DNA of 64,000 nucleotides from Oscillospiraceae bacterium (GCA_902782125.1 CACZMA010000006.1:109526-173525); one strand, 5' to 3'. Shown: positions 43,496 through 53,727, counted from the first letter of the stretch. Made by a program: numbers and translations. The notes: a model not told the origin generated them from the letters alone.

Positions 43496-43993
43496 ATGGT
43501 TACAGTATTCGAATCAGAGAACATACGCTTCGTTAAGTTTACCGAAGAACTTGCAGATGACTATCTTAAGATGGTCAATGACATCGAGCATGTCGCGAGG
43601 TTCATCGGTGAGAGAAGGACTCCCTATACGATGGAAGAGGAGCTCGAGTTCATCAGGAACCAGAAGCTCATGCAGCCGTACACCTTCTCGATGATGGAGA
43701 AGAGCACGGGCGAGTTCATCGGCAACACGGGATTCATGAACATAAAGGACGGCGAGGCTGAGCTCGGCATCGTCATCACATATGCGAAGCAGAACGCAGG
43801 CTACGGTAAAGAGTCCATATTAAGGCTGCTGGACTACGGCTGGGACGAACTGTCTCTTAAAAGAGTATATCTTGAAGTATATATAGATAATGACAGGGCA
43901 ATACACCTCTATGACAAGTGCGGCTTCAGGGAATTCAAGAGGACCGACAAGGACATATTCATGGAAGTGTTTGCCGGTAACGGGGAGGGATAA
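43496..43993 (+). CDS. GNAT-family N-acetyltransferase (RimJ/RimL type)
   Basis: A 165-residue acetyltransferase of the RimJ/RimL group. The acetyl-CoA loop region reads ITYAKQNAGYGKESILRLLDYGWDEL, with the Q/R-x-x-G-x-G/A pattern as Q-N-A-G-Y-G-K. VYLEVYIDNDRAIHLYDKCGF is the typical C-terminal beta-bulge stretch. Substrates of this group include ribosomal proteins and small amines, and the target is unknown here. It appears to be translated from a leaderless mRNA. The next gene starts 4 nt after its stop. Confidence 0.9.
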   Translation: MVTVFESENIRFVKFTEELADDYLKMVNDIEHVARFIGERRTPYTMEEELEFIRNQKLMQPYTFSMMEKSTGEFIGNTGFMNIKDGEAELGIVITYAKQNAGYGKESILRLLDYGWDELSLKRVYLEVYIDNDRAIHLYDKCGFREFKRTDKDIFMEVFAGNGEG

Positions 43994-43996
43994 GAC

Positions 43997-45244
43997 ATGC
44001 CGCACAGTTCGGGAGGCGGCTCGCACGGAGGCGGTTCGCACGGCGGATCTCACGGAAGAGGTTCGGGCAATCATGTATCGCATCATTACTATCCGGGAGC
44101 AAGAAGATACAGAAGGCACAGGCACGGATATGACGATGATTATGTCTATGCCAGGAGCAAGCCGCAGAAGGTGGGAATATTCACAGTAATACTGGTATTG
44201 GCGTTCTCGGGCTTTGTAGGGTTCGGTACGTGCACAGCATTGGGAGATAAGATCCCGCATAAGCTCGATCCGGTGTATACCTCACCTGCGGCTCATGTTG
44301 AAGATAAGATAGATGTCTTTGCTGACGATGATGAGCTCGAGCAGGCTCTCGAACAGTTCGAAGAAGTATCGGGTATCTGCCCGGTGGTCTATACCGTCTA
44401 CAACGAAGACTGGATAAATGAATACGCTGATCTTGAGTCCTATACGTACAGCATGTATGTGGATAACTATCCTGACGAGCAGCATTTTGTAATAGTGTAT
44501 TCGATCCCGGAGGATCAGGCGGAAGCATTCGCGAGCGGCGAGCTCGATGTTCCCGATTATGCCTGGGAGGCAGTTCAGGGCGATGAGACCGATCCGCTGC
44601 TTACAGAAGGCACATTCAGGCATTTTGCCAGGAAACTTCAGGAACGGTTCGAAGATGGAGAGGATCCCGGCAAGGCTATCGCTGAATCATTCGAAGACAT
44701 CACCGGTTCTATCGACGGCACGCTGAACTTCAGATCTCCGCTCGATGTGATAAGCATGGTATTCAACGTGATGCCTCTGATAATAGCGCTGCTCATAATT
44801 GGCTTTGCGTCTGTCATTGTCATCCGTCAGTTCATCATGGACCGTAATACCGAGTATGAGGAAGTACCGCTCGATGTCGATCCCATGCAGCCCGTGTACA
44901 CAGGAACAGGCGCCGGTGCCGCAGGTCAGGCGATCGATCCTGCCGCAAAGATCGTAACGGGTCCTACCAAAAATCTGATCATCGCGATCGTCGCGGCTCT
45001 GATAGCTGTGTTCATGCTGCCATTTGTTCTCGTCGGACTCCTGCCTCTGGTCGGCGGGATCGTGGCAGGTGACGTTTTTGTCTCCGTATTCGGTCTGATC
45101 TGGCTAATGGCATCAGGGGTTGGCTTCGTCATACCCCTTGTGTTATTCATAAAGTTCATCCGTAAGTACAGGCAGGAACGCAGGGAAGCCGAAGGCAGAT
45201 ATGAAGAAGACAAGCCGGACCCGTACGAAGACGACGACTTCTGA
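43997..45244 (+). CDS. Membrane protein with Gly/Ser/His-rich N-terminus (TPM-like region)
   Basis: A 415-residue membrane protein. Residues 1-25 are a Gly/Ser/His repeat (GGGSHGGGSHGGSHGRGSG) that could bind metal. A basic and tyrosine-rich stretch precedes the first membrane helix (about 56-78). An acidic extracellular domain (about 90-240) has features recalling TPM/DUF repeats (VFADDDELEQALEQFEEVSG). Further helices occur at about 250-275 and two near 325-390, followed by a charged tail. I do not recognise a specific function. It is 4 nt after the GNAT gene with a GGGGAGGG ribosome site. Confidence 0.72.
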   Translation: MPHSSGGGSHGGGSHGGSHGRGSGNHVSHHYYPGARRYRRHRHGYDDDYVYARSKPQKVGIFTVILVLAFSGFVGFGTCTALGDKIPHKLDPVYTSPAAHVEDKIDVFADDDELEQALEQFEEVSGICPVVYTVYNEDWINEYADLESYTYSMYVDNYPDEQHFVIVYSIPEDQAEAFASGELDVPDYAWEAVQGDETDPLLTEGTFRHFARKLQERFEDGEDPGKAIAESFEDITGSIDGTLNFRSPLDVISMVFNVMPLIIALLIIGFASVIVIRQFIMDRNTEYEEVPLDVDPMQPVYTGTGAGAAGQAIDPAAKIVTGPTKNLIIAIVAALIAVFMLPFVLVGLLPLVGGIVAGDVFVSVFGLIWLMASGVGFVIPLVLFIKFIRKYRQERREAEGRYEEDKPDPYEDDDF

Positions 45245-45245
45245 C

Positions 45246-45273
45246 TTGCAAGACAGGGCAAAACAGGTAGAAT
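45246..45273 (+). promoter_or_regulatory. Promoter directly before the RluA-type gene
   Basis: TTGCAA (45246-45251), 16 nt, TAGAAT (45268-45273), ending 7 nt before ATG 45281. No Shine-Dalgarno is present. Confidence 0.62.
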
Positions 45274-45280
45274 AAGCCAC

Positions 45281-46276
45281 ATGCGTAAGTTTACCGTTAC
45301 ATCCGACATGAGTGGAAAGCACGTCGTAAAGGCGTGCCTGGATGCATTCCCGATGCTGAAGTCATCGGAGCTCTTCCATGCTCTGAAACGTAAGGACATA
45401 AGGGTTGACGGTAAGAAGACTTCGCAGGATATAGCGGTAAAGGAAGGCCAGGAGGTAGAAGTCTGGCTGCCGGATGAGCTTTTCGGGAGGAAGGCAGCGA
45501 AGGCAGAAGAAGACAAGAAGCCCGCGTACAAGGTCGCTTTCGAGACCAGGGGCCTTCTCATCATCAACAAGCCGCAGGGCCTGGCGGTGCATACAGGCAA
45601 GACCGTGAGTTCCGGCACGCTGATAGATCTCATCAGACGCGAGACCGGCTATGCCCAGGCCGAGCTCTGCCACAGGATAGACATGAATACCGGCGGCCTT
45701 GTCATGGTCGCCAAGAACAAGAAAGCATTGGAAGATGCCGTTGCTCTGTTCAAGGAAGGCCTCATCACCAAGAGATACCGCGCGATCGTGCTGGGCACTC
45801 CGGAAGGGGGCGAACCTGTCGTATATGACGACGGCACGGTAATGTATGAGATCAGGGCCTATCTCGAGAAGACTAGGTCCGGCGAGGTCTACATACACGA
45901 CGAGCGCCAGGCGCACGACCTTCCCATCGCGACGAGATACAGGGTCATCAAGACTTACAGGCCTTCTGAATACGGAATGCCGGAGATATCCGAGATCGAG
46001 TGTGAACTTGTAACCGGAAGGACACATCAGATAAGAGCGCAGTTCGCGCATTTGGGGTATCCTGTTATTGGTGACGGCAATTACGGCAGGAACAAGATCA
46101 ATACGGGCTTCAAGGCGGCCGGAGGAACAAAGCTCAGACATCAGCAGCTCTATTCGACCGAGATAACGGCGGGCAGGGTCCCTTCCGGCAACATGCACGC
46201 CGACATATCAGGCAAGACGTTCAAGATAGCGCCCGAGTATGAGCTGGACTTCGGTTCGCTCGGGATCAAGAGGTGA
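45281..46276 (+). CDS. RluA-family pseudouridine synthase
   Basis: A 331-residue synthase. An N-terminal S4 domain (ELFHALKRKDIRVDGKKTSQD, about 25-80) precedes the catalytic domain. The catalytic aspartate is in LCHRIDMNTGGLVMVAKN, and GRTHQIRAQFAHLGYPVIGDGNYG is the RluA signature. Family members modify large-subunit rRNA (RluC/RluD sites) or tRNA. The exact site cannot be assigned. The -10 box lies 7 nt before the ATG, so the mRNA is probably leaderless. murI overlaps its end. Confidence 0.93.
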   Translation: MRKFTVTSDMSGKHVVKACLDAFPMLKSSELFHALKRKDIRVDGKKTSQDIAVKEGQEVEVWLPDELFGRKAAKAEEDKKPAYKVAFETRGLLIINKPQGLAVHTGKTVSSGTLIDLIRRETGYAQAELCHRIDMNTGGLVMVAKNKKALEDAVALFKEGLITKRYRAIVLGTPEGGEPVVYDDGTVMYEIRAYLEKTRSGEVYIHDERQAHDLPIATRYRVIKTYRPSEYGMPEISEIECELVTGRTHQIRAQFAHLGYPVIGDGNYGRNKINTGFKAAGGTKLRHQQLYSTEITAGRVPSGNMHADISGKTFKIAPEYELDFGSLGIKR

Positions 46277-46278
46277 AT

Positions 46279-47109
46279 ATGGCAGATACAAGACCCATCG
46301 GAGTATTTGATTCGGGTATCGGAGGCCTTACGGTCTTAAGAGAGATCTGGAGGGCGTGCCCCGATGAGAGCACCGTCTATTTTGGAGACAATTCGAGGGC
46401 GCCGTACGGTACCAAGTCGAAGAGCACCGTAATAAGATACTCTCTCCAGAACATGAAGTTCCTGGAATCAAAGGACGTTAAGATGATAGTAATAGCCTGC
46501 AACACGGCGAGCGCTTATGCGTACGAGACACTGGCAGGCAGGACGGACGTTCCCGTCATCGAAGTGGTCACGCCCGGCGCCGATGCCGCATGCAGGGCGA
46601 CTAAGAACGGCAGGATCGGAATCATCGCCACCAAGGGCACGATCTCGACTGCGACATACCGTCATGCTGTGGAGCGCCGCGCAGGCGAACTGGGACTCGG
46701 AGGCATAGAGATAACCGAGCAGGCATGTCCGCTGTTCGTATCACTTGCCGAGGAAGGCTGGTGGGACAACGAGGTTGCAAGGCTGACCGCCAGGGAATAC
46801 CTCGCACCTCTTAAGGCGGCAGGCATCGATACGCTTGTCCTGGGCTGCACGCACTATCCGCTCCTCACCAAGGTCATCCAGGACGAGATGGGGGACGGCG
46901 TTAAGCTGGTCAACACGGGCGTCGCCACCGCAGAGGTCGTAAAGGAGGCACTCGCGAGGGAAGGCATTGCATCCGACGGCTCTTCCGTCTCGAAAGAATT
47001 CTACACCAGCGACGATCCTGTGCTCTTCGAGAGCGTGGCATCACCCTTCCTGGGATCGGGCCTGCCTGCAGGAACGAAGCACTTCAACACGGACAGATAT
47101 GAGATATAA
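46279..47109 (+). CDS. murI: Glutamate racemase
   Basis: MurI supplies D-glutamate for peptidoglycan. The 276-residue product shows FDSGIGGLTVL, the first catalytic cysteine in IACNTASAYA and the second in LGCTHYPLL, plus GDNSRAPYG. The start is ATG 46279, with AGAGG at 46269-46273. A GTG two codons upstream overlaps the RluA stop and is less likely. It is followed after 12 nt by the DUF1934 gene. Confidence 0.96.
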   Translation: MADTRPIGVFDSGIGGLTVLREIWRACPDESTVYFGDNSRAPYGTKSKSTVIRYSLQNMKFLESKDVKMIVIACNTASAYAYETLAGRTDVPVIEVVTPGADAACRATKNGRIGIIATKGTISTATYRHAVERRAGELGLGGIEITEQACPLFVSLAEEGWWDNEVARLTAREYLAPLKAAGIDTLVLGCTHYPLLTKVIQDEMGDGVKLVNTGVATAEVVKEALAREGIASDGSSVSKEFYTSDDPVLFESVASPFLGSGLPAGTKHFNTDRYEI

Positions 47110-47121
47110 GGAATAAAGATA

Positions 47122-47529
47122 ATGAAAGAATGTGTTTTTGCGGTTAATTCCGGAATGTACGAAGACCCCTTCTACGCGAGCGGCACTTATGACGAGTCCG
47201 AAGACTTCATCAAGTACATGTGGCGCGAGAAGCACAGCGAGAAGGAACAGGTCTCTGACTTCTCCCTGACGCTCGACAAGAAGACGAGGGTCTGCTCGGT
47301 CACGAGGAACGGCGATATCAATTCGATAATGAACTTTGATCCGGAGAACGAGACCCGCGGAGCGCTGAACACCGTCTACGGCGTCATCGACGTCAAGATC
47401 AGGACAGAATACGTAAACATCCCCAACGCGCTTGCAGAAGGCATCGAGATAAGCTATGTTATTGACGCGGGGAGCGCGGATCCCATCAAAAATACCTTTT
47501 TGATAAAAAGGCTCTTGCAAAGTCCCTGA
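47122..47529 (+). CDS. DUF1934 (YwiB-like) beta-barrel protein
   Basis: A 135-residue protein that fits the DUF1934 family, small lipocalin-like barrels found in Firmicutes. Typical features are the GTYDESEDFIKYMWREKHSE start, an NFDPENETRGALNTVYGVIDVKIRT core and a final EISYVIDAG strand (each read as a family pattern and not an exact match). Function is unknown. In many genomes it lies near cell-wall or translation genes, as here between murI and rpmF. The ribosome site is AAGGAATAAAG. Confidence 0.75.
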   Translation: MKECVFAVNSGMYEDPFYASGTYDESEDFIKYMWREKHSEKEQVSDFSLTLDKKTRVCSVTRNGDINSIMNFDPENETRGALNTVYGVIDVKIRTEYVNIPNALAEGIEISYVIDAGSADPIKNTFLIKRLLQSP

Positions 47530-47543
47530 GATTATTGTATTAT
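47515..47543 (+). promoter_or_regulatory. Promoter of rpmF
   Basis: TTGCAA (47515-47520), 17 nt, TATTAT (47538-47543). It overlaps the end of the DUF1934 gene. Confidence 0.68.
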
Positions 47544-47583
47544 CTTCAAGCATTGTTGTAAGAAAGGACGGAGGTGAAGACGA

Positions 47584-47769
47584 ATGGCACATCCGAAGCG
47601 TAAATGGTCGAAGGCAAGGACTTCTCGTCACAGAAGCGCATGGAAGCTTAACATGCCGGGTTTTGTAGAATGTCCCCAGTGTCATGCTAAGATGCTTCGC
47701 CGCACTGTTTGCAAGAACTGCGGTTACCTGGATAAGAGACAGGTTATCAAAGTCGGCGAAGAAGTCTGA
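47584..47769 (+). CDS. rpmF: 50S ribosomal protein L32
   Basis: L32 of 61 residues, with the usual basic start (AHPKRKWSKARTSRHRSAWK) and a four-cysteine zinc ribbon (CPQCHAKMLRRTVCKNCGY). It is the zinc-dependent form, not the Cys-less paralogue made under zinc limitation. A GGAGGTG ribosome site precedes the ATG. It has its own promoter and a terminator. Confidence 0.97.
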   Translation: MAHPKRKWSKARTSRHRSAWKLNMPGFVECPQCHAKMLRRTVCKNCGYLDKRQVIKVGEEV

Positions 47770-47793
47770 GATTAAGACATTTGATTACACGAA

Positions 47794-47828
47794 GGCAGTG
47801 CTAGATAACATGGCGCTGCCTCTTTTTT
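47794..47828 (+). terminator. Terminator of rpmF
   Basis: GGCAGTGC (47794-47801) pairs with GCGCTGCC (47813-47820, one G-U pair). TCTTTTTTT follows. Confidence 0.88.
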
Positions 47829-47849
47829 TGCCAGGAGAGGTCACCAGGA

Positions 47850-49181
47850 ATGAGCAAACCCGTAGTAGCAATAGTCGGTCGCCCGAACGTGGGCAAGTCG
47901 AGCTTGTTCAACACACTTTACGGAGAGAGGATATCGATAGTTCACGATACCCCCGGTGTTACGCGTGACCGCATCTATGCCGATGCAGAGTGGCGCGGCA
48001 GACAGTTCATCATGATAGATACCGGCGGTATCGAGCCCGGCGATAACGAGGACTACATCCTTAAGCAGATGCGCGTCCAGGCCGAGATAGCGATCGAGAC
48101 CGCCGATGTCATACTGTTCATCACGGATCTTCACGCAGGCCTTACCGCTGCCGATGAAGAGATAGCGGTAATGCTCAGGAAGGCCGGACGTCCGGTCGTA
48201 GTGGCGGTCAACAAGGTCGACACGGTAGGCGATCCTCCGGCAGAGTTCTATGAGTTCTATCAGCTTGGCCTTGAGAACGTATGCAGCATCTCTGCAGCGC
48301 ACAGACTGGGCCTCGGCGAGATGCTCGACATGATCTTCGAACAGTTCCCCGATACGGAAGCGGAAGAAGAGGAGGAAGGCTCCATCAGGGTCGCTCTTAT
48401 AGGCCGTCCTAATGCCGGCAAGTCTTCTCTTGCGAATAAGATGATCGGCCAGGACAGGAGCATTGTCTCCGATATCGCAGGCACCACGAGAGACACGATA
48501 GACTCCGATATCGAGAACGACTACGGTAAGTTCACCATCGTGGATACCGCGGGCATGCGTAAGAAGGGCAAGATCGAAGACGTCATCGAGCGTTATTCAA
48601 TGGTAAGGGCCCTGTCCGCCATCGAGCGCGCAGATGTGTGCGTGATCATGATAGATGCCACGGAAGGCGTTACCGAGCAGGATACGAGGATCGCAGGCCT
48701 GGCTCACGATTCGGGCAAGGCATCCGTATTCGTCATCAACAAGTGGGACCTCATAGAGAAAGAGACCGGCACGATGGAGGCCATGGAGAGGATAGTCAAG
48801 GACAAGTTCGCCTTCATGGACTATGCTCCGGTAATCTTCATCTCGGCCAAGACAGGCCAGCGCGTCGACAAGCTCTTCAAGCTCATAGTTACAGTGAACG
48901 AGAATGCGAGCAAGCGCCTTACCACGGGCATATTGAACCAGATGATAAGTCAGGCGGTAACGCTCGTGCCCACGCCTCAGGACAAGGGCAGGCATCTCAA
49001 GATCTACTACGGCACGCAGGTCAGCGTCAAGCCGCCTACGTTCGCGCTCTTCGTAAACGACAAGAAGCTGTCGCACTTTTCCTATGAGAGATATCTCGAG
49101 AATCAGCTGCGCAGCAACTTCGGCTTTGAGGGCGTTCCGATACGTTTGCTACTTAGAAACAAAAACGGCAGCGACGAGTAG
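47850..49181 (+). CDS. der: GTPase Der (EngA), ribosome assembly
   Basis: Der has two GTPase domains in tandem and helps assemble the 50S subunit. The 443-residue protein shows G1 motifs GRPNVGKSSLF and GRPNAGKSSLA, G3 DTGG and DTAG, G4 NKVD and NKWD, and a C-terminal KH-like domain (LKIYYGTQVSVKPPTFALF). The ribosome site GGAGAGG lies 10 nt before the ATG. In Bacillus der is followed by other housekeeping genes; here typA follows with a 100-nt gap. Confidence 0.97.
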   Translation: MSKPVVAIVGRPNVGKSSLFNTLYGERISIVHDTPGVTRDRIYADAEWRGRQFIMIDTGGIEPGDNEDYILKQMRVQAEIAIETADVILFITDLHAGLTAADEEIAVMLRKAGRPVVVAVNKVDTVGDPPAEFYEFYQLGLENVCSISAAHRLGLGEMLDMIFEQFPDTEAEEEEEGSIRVALIGRPNAGKSSLANKMIGQDRSIVSDIAGTTRDTIDSDIENDYGKFTIVDTAGMRKKGKIEDVIERYSMVRALSAIERADVCVIMIDATEGVTEQDTRIAGLAHDSGKASVFVINKWDLIEKETGTMEAMERIVKDKFAFMDYAPVIFISAKTGQRVDKLFKLIVTVNENASKRLTTGILNQMISQAVTLVPTPQDKGRHLKIYYGTQVSVKPPTFALFVNDKKLSHFSYERYLENQLRSNFGFEGVPIRLLLRNKNGSDE

Positions 49182-49281
49182 TTATTTTGTTGAAAATGAC
49201 AGTGAGTAATAGCTCGCTGTGTGTAGCACAATATACTTCGGTTATTTTTGGCTTTCTTAATTAATATACGGGAGAATTCGT

Positions 49282-51135
49282 ATGGCAGTACAGAAGATCG
49301 AGAACATGCGCAACATAGCGATCATCGCTCACGTTGACCACGGCAAGACCACCATTGTCGACTCCATGCTCAAGCAGGCGGGCGTATACCGCGAGAACGA
49401 AGAAGTCGTCGAGCAGGTCATGGACAGCAACGACCTGGAGCGTGAGCGCGGCATCACGATCCTCGCCAAGAACACCGCCATCGACTACAAGGGCATCCGT
49501 ATCAATGTCGTAGACACTCCCGGCCACGCAGATTTCGGAGGCGAAGTAGAGCGTGTACTCAAGATGGTAGACGCAGTGCTCCTCGTAGTAGACGCTTTCG
49601 ACGGACCCATGCCCCAGACGAGATTCGTTCTGCACAAGGCATTAGGTCTCGGCCTCAAGCCCATCGTATGCATCAACAAGATCGACCGCCCCGATGCACG
49701 TCCTCTCGAGGTCGTGGACATGGTACTCGATCTGTTTATCGAGCTCGGCGCTGACGAAGACCAGCTCGAATTCCCCATCATCTACACTTCAGGCAAGGTA
49801 GGTCTCGCGACCACTGACATCAAGGAGTTCGAAGAGGGCAAGCAGCTCGACTTCACTCCGCTCCTCGATGCGGTAGTAGAGTACACACCTTGCCCCGAGG
49901 GAGATCCCGATGCTCCGATGCAGCTCCTCGTATCCAACATCGACTCTGACCCATATGTAGGCAGGATCGGTATCGGAAGGGTCGAGCGCGGCACCATCAA
50001 GCAGGGCGAGAACGTCACACTCGTAACATACGGCGACGACGGCAAGCGTAACGCGAAAGTCGTTAAGCTCATGCGTTTCCACAACCTGGGAAGGGAAGAG
50101 GTCAAGGAAGCTTCCATAGGCGAGATCGTCTGCGTTGCAGGTATCGCCGACATCAACATAGGCGACACGCTCTGCGATTCGGCTAACCCCGAGCCGCTCC
50201 CGTTCGTTGCCATCGACGAGCCTACGATCGCCATGACATTCTCCGTTAACGATTCACCCTTCGCAGGACAGGAAGGCAAGTACGTTACTTCAAGACACTT
50301 AAGAGAGAGGCTCTTCAAGGAGATCGAGACAAACGTCTCCATGAGAGTCGAAGAGACAGATACGACAGAGGCATTCATCGTAAAGGGCAGAGGAGAGCTC
50401 CACCTGTCAGTCCTCATCGAGACGATGAGACGTGAAGGTTACGAGTTCCAGGTATCCAAGCCGAAGGTCATCATGAAGGAGATCGACGGCGTCCTGCACG
50501 AGCCTGTCGAGGACCTCGTCATCGACGTTCCGGAGGAATTCGTAGGTCCCGTCATGGAGAAGATCGGCAAGAGAAGAGGAGAACTCGTCAACATGCTTCC
50601 TCCGTCCAAGGGATACACCCGTCTGGAGTTCAGGATCCCTTCCAGAGGACTGCTCGGATACCGTACCGAGTTTTTGACCGACACTAAGGGCAATGGTATA
50701 ATGAACAGCGTCATAAACGGCTATGAACCCTTCGCGGGAGAGATCGAGACCAGAGGCCAGGGCGTACTCGTTGCTTTCGAGACGGGAACCGCCGTAACCT
50801 ACGGATTATACAATGCCCAGGACAGAGGTCCGCTCTTTATCGGAGCAGGCACACCCGTGTACGAAGGCATGATCGTAGGTGTCAATCCCAAACCCGAAGA
50901 TATTACCGTTAATGTCTGCAAGAAGAAGCATGTAACCAACATGCGTTCTGCAGGTGCTGATGAAGCAATGCGCCTCACTCCGCCGCTCAGATACTCTCTC
51001 GAGCAATGCCTCGAGTTCGTTGAAGACGACGAGCTCTGCGAGGTGACACCCCAGTCGATCAGACTGAGGAAGAAGATACTCAGCAACGACTTAAGAGCCA
51101 AGACGATGGCCAAGCTCAAAAATAAGGACGCCTGA
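49282..51135 (+). CDS. typA: GTP-binding protein TypA/BipA
   Basis: A 617-residue translational GTPase of the EF-G family that binds the ribosome under stress and aids 50S assembly in the cold. Motifs: [14 protein letters not shown] (G1), [11 protein letters not shown] (G2), [15 protein letters not shown] (G3), [10 protein letters not shown] (G4). Domains II-V and the TypA-specific C-terminal domain ([33 protein letters not shown]) are all present. The site CGGGAGAA precedes ATG 49282. A stem ACAGTGAG/CTCGCTGT (around 49207-49228) lies in the gap before it but has no T-run. Confidence 0.97.
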   Translation: MAVQKIENMRNIAIIAHVDHGKTTIVDSMLKQAGVYRENEEVVEQVMDSNDLERERGITILAKNTAIDYKGIRINVVDTPGHADFGGEVERVLKMVDAVLLVVDAFDGPMPQTRFVLHKALGLGLKPIVCINKIDRPDARPLEVVDMVLDLFIELGADEDQLEFPIIYTSGKVGLATTDIKEFEEGKQLDFTPLLDAVVEYTPCPEGDPDAPMQLLVSNIDSDPYVGRIGIGRVERGTIKQGENVTLVTYGDDGKRNAKVVKLMRFHNLGREEVKEASIGEIVCVAGIADINIGDTLCDSANPEPLPFVAIDEPTIAMTFSVNDSPFAGQEGKYVTSRHLRERLFKEIETNVSMRVEETDTTEAFIVKGRGELHLSVLIETMRREGYEFQVSKPKVIMKEIDGVLHEPVEDLVIDVPEEFVGPVMEKIGKRRGELVNMLPPSKGYTRLEFRIPSRGLLGYRTEFLTDTKGNGIMNSVINGYEPFAGEIETRGQGVLVAFETGTAVTYGLYNAQDRGPLFIGAGTPVYEGMIVGVNPKPEDITVNVCKKKHVTNMRSAGADEAMRLTPPLRYSLEQCLEFVEDDELCEVTPQSIRLRKKILSNDLRAKTMAKLKNKDA

Positions 51136-51186
51136 ACCTTTGCATGGGCAGAGGCGTCCGCCGTTGATAAAGGTGGATAATAGCTG

Positions 51187-52374
51187 ATGCTGCCAAAGAA
51201 ATTAAGGATCGCACTAAGGGTGCTTATCGTCCTTGTCCTGCTGTTCGCATTCGCCGTGGCGGGAGTCATTTTCGGCTATAATTACGTCATCTCCCAGGAA
51301 GAACGTTTCGATGCGCTGCAGGAGCAGATCGACAACGGCACTCTCGTGATCGACAAGAACACGGAAGGCGCAGTCGTTCTCGTGGTCGAGATGGGTGATT
51401 CCACGGGCGACATCGCAGACAAGCTCCTCGAGATGGGTCTCATCAACAATACTTTTGTATTCTCACTCATGAGTAAGGTCAACGGCTTCGACGGCGCATA
51501 TGTTGCCGGTACGCACTATCTTATTCCCGGGCTGTCATACGACGAGATCATGTATTTCCTCACGCTGGAACCTTCGCAGGTCACGGTTACGATCCCCGAA
51601 GGAACGACTTACGTCGAGCTCAAGGCAATCCTGCACGATGCGGGCTTGAACTTCGATGACGCCGAGTTCGACGAGTGCATGAATTCACCTGACCTGTTCG
51701 TCGATTACGACTTCATCTCGTCGATCGAGATCGATCCTGACCGTGACTACATCCTCGCGGGTTATCTCTATCCGGATACATATAAGTTCGACGTAAACGC
51801 GAGCCCGGAGACCATCATCCGCAAGTTCCTGAACAATATGGAGAACAAGCTCTACGACGAGTACTATGCCCGTGCAGAGCAGATCGGAATGAGCATGGAC
51901 GAGGTCATCACGCTGGCTTCCATCATCCAGCAGGAGAGCGGCAAGGTGTCAGACATGATGTACATCTCAGCTGTATTCCACAACAGACTCGATTCCGACG
52001 ATGAGTCCATGAGATTCCTTGGTTCTTCCGCGACGATCAATTACCTCGTCGAGCTGCAGGGAGGCACGCCTTCGCTGCTGCATACGGAAGCCGAGACAAA
52101 CATAGACAGTCCTTACAACACATATACGAATCCGGGCCTGCCTCCGGGACCCATCTGCATGCCGGGTCTCGATGCGATCTCCGCGGCTCTCTATCCCGAG
52201 CCGAACTGCGGATACATGTATTTCTGCGCTACCGGTGACGGCGGAACGGCCTTTGCCGTAACGCTCGCTGAGCACGAAGAGAATGTCGCTACCTACTCAG
52301 CGAACTGGTCGGTAGGCGCAGACATGAGCGATACATATGAGACCGGTGATGACGAAGAAGGTGACGGCGAGTAA
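51187..52374 (+). CDS. mltG: Endolytic transglycosylase MltG (YceG)
   Basis: MltG cuts nascent glycan chains and so sets their length. The 395-residue protein has one N-terminal membrane helix (about 8-32), a LysM-like subdomain (IPEGTTYVELKAILHDAG) and the catalytic domain. The catalytic glutamate is in TLASIIQQESGK, and the signature SPYNTYTNPGLPPGPICMPG is complete. The acidic C-terminal tail (GDDEEGDGE) is unusual but short. The ATG overlaps nothing upstream, and its stop overlaps the U32 gene start by one base. The ribosome site is AAGGTGG. Confidence 0.95.
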   Translation: MLPKKLRIALRVLIVLVLLFAFAVAGVIFGYNYVISQEERFDALQEQIDNGTLVIDKNTEGAVVLVVEMGDSTGDIADKLLEMGLINNTFVFSLMSKVNGFDGAYVAGTHYLIPGLSYDEIMYFLTLEPSQVTVTIPEGTTYVELKAILHDAGLNFDDAEFDECMNSPDLFVDYDFISSIEIDPDRDYILAGYLYPDTYKFDVNASPETIIRKFLNNMENKLYDEYYARAEQIGMSMDEVITLASIIQQESGKVSDMMYISAVFHNRLDSDDESMRFLGSSATINYLVELQGGTPSLLHTEAETNIDSPYNTYTNPGLPPGPICMPGLDAISAALYPEPNCGYMYFCATGDGGTAFAVTLAEHEENVATYSANWSVGADMSDTYETGDDEEGDGE

Positions 52375-53660
52375 TGGACAGATCCCGTGTTGAGGTATTA
52401 AGCCCCGCGGGTAATCCCGCCAAGCTCCGCACCGCAGTGAACTACGGAGCCGATGCCGTATACATGTCAGGCAAGAATTACGGACTGCGCGCATTGTCAG
52501 ATAACTTCACCCGCGAAGAGATGGTCGAGTCTGTTGCCTATGCGCACGCCCGCGGCGTCAAATGCTATGTCACGCTGAATGTCATGCCCACCGAAGACGA
52601 TCTCCCGGGCCTAGATGACGCTATCAGGTTCATAGGTGATGAGTCCGGCGCCGATGCCGTTCTCGTATCAGATCCGGGTATCTTCGTGCGTACCAGAGAG
52701 CTTTGTCCGGACCTTGAGATCCACATCTCCACACAGGCTTCGGTCACCAACAGCGCTGCCTGCAAGTTCTGGGCAGATCAGGGCGCTAAGAGGATAGTCC
52801 TCGCCAGAGAAGTATCACTTGCCCAGATCCGCAAGATAAGAGACGCCATCCCCGATGACGTCGAACTCGAATGCTTTGTACACGGCGCCATGTGCGTCGC
52901 TTATTCCGGCAGATGCCTGCTCAGTAATTATTTCACCGGCAGAAGGTCCAACGGCGGTGCGTGCGCGCAGCCGTGCAGGTGGGGCTACCACGTAGTCGAA
53001 GAGAAGCGCCCGGACCTCGCGATGCCCGTGGAAGAGGACGAGAGGGGGACGTATGTTTTCGGGAGCAAGGATATCTGCATGATAGACCACATCCCGGAGC
53101 TCGTTGATGCCGGCGTCAACTCGTTCAAGATAGAGGGACGCATCAAGGGCGAATACTATGCCGCGGCCGTCACGAAAGTCTACCGCGAGGCTGTCGACCT
53201 CTACTGCAAAGACCCTGCTTCATACGCCGTCGATCCGCACTGGCACTATGTGCTGGACAAGGTCGTGCACAGGGACTACGATACGGGATTCTTCTTCAAT
53301 TCGCCCTCCGAAGACGCGAAGATCGATTACGAGAAATCCTACAACAAACCCGCGTTCGTCGTCGGTATCGTGCAGCCGTCAGACGCATCCGCCGGCGCAG
53401 GCCTTACCAAGGTCATCCAGAAGAACAAGCTCTACAGGGGCGATGTGCTGAATGTGCTGATGCCCGAAGGCTATATCGAGCCCGTAACGGTCGCAGAGCT
53501 CTACGACTCGAAGATGGAGCCCGTGGATGCGTGCCCGCACCCGGAGATGACGTTCTTTATGAAGGCCGTGGACAAGAACGGTGCTCCCGTGACGCTTCCC
53601 GAGATGACATTCCTGTCCAGGGACGGCGACAAGGATGCAGGGATACTGCCGCAGGGGTAA
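52374..53660 (+). CDS. U32-family peptidase, TrhP-like tRNA hydroxylation protein
   Basis: A 428-residue U32 protein. It begins with the family start VEVLSPAGNPAKLRTAVNYGADAVYM and carries the signature ELECFVHGAMCVAYSGRCLLSNY with an Fe-S-type cysteine set (C in AMC, RCLL, ACAQPCRW). U32 proteins in this group (RlhA, TrhP/YrrN-O in Bacillus) are now known to hydroxylate RNA, TrhP making 5-hydroxyuridine at the wobble base of tRNA. The position right behind mltG matches the Bacillus yrrL-yrrN/O order, which supports a TrhP role. Collagenase-type annotation is historic. Confidence 0.9.
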   Translation: MDRSRVEVLSPAGNPAKLRTAVNYGADAVYMSGKNYGLRALSDNFTREEMVESVAYAHARGVKCYVTLNVMPTEDDLPGLDDAIRFIGDESGADAVLVSDPGIFVRTRELCPDLEIHISTQASVTNSAACKFWADQGAKRIVLAREVSLAQIRKIRDAIPDDVELECFVHGAMCVAYSGRCLLSNYFTGRRSNGGACAQPCRWGYHVVEEKRPDLAMPVEEDERGTYVFGSKDICMIDHIPELVDAGVNSFKIEGRIKGEYYAAAVTKVYREAVDLYCKDPASYAVDPHWHYVLDKVVHRDYDTGFFFNSPSEDAKIDYEKSYNKPAFVVGIVQPSDASAGAGLTKVIQKNKLYRGDVLNVLMPEGYIEPVTVAELYDSKMEPVDACPHPEMTFFMKAVDKNGAPVTLPEMTFLSRDGDKDAGILPQG

Positions 53661-53727
53661 AGTTGTAATTACTTCGTTTTTATTTTAAACTTGCACTATT
53701 ATTAACGGATTTTAAGGACGCTTTACT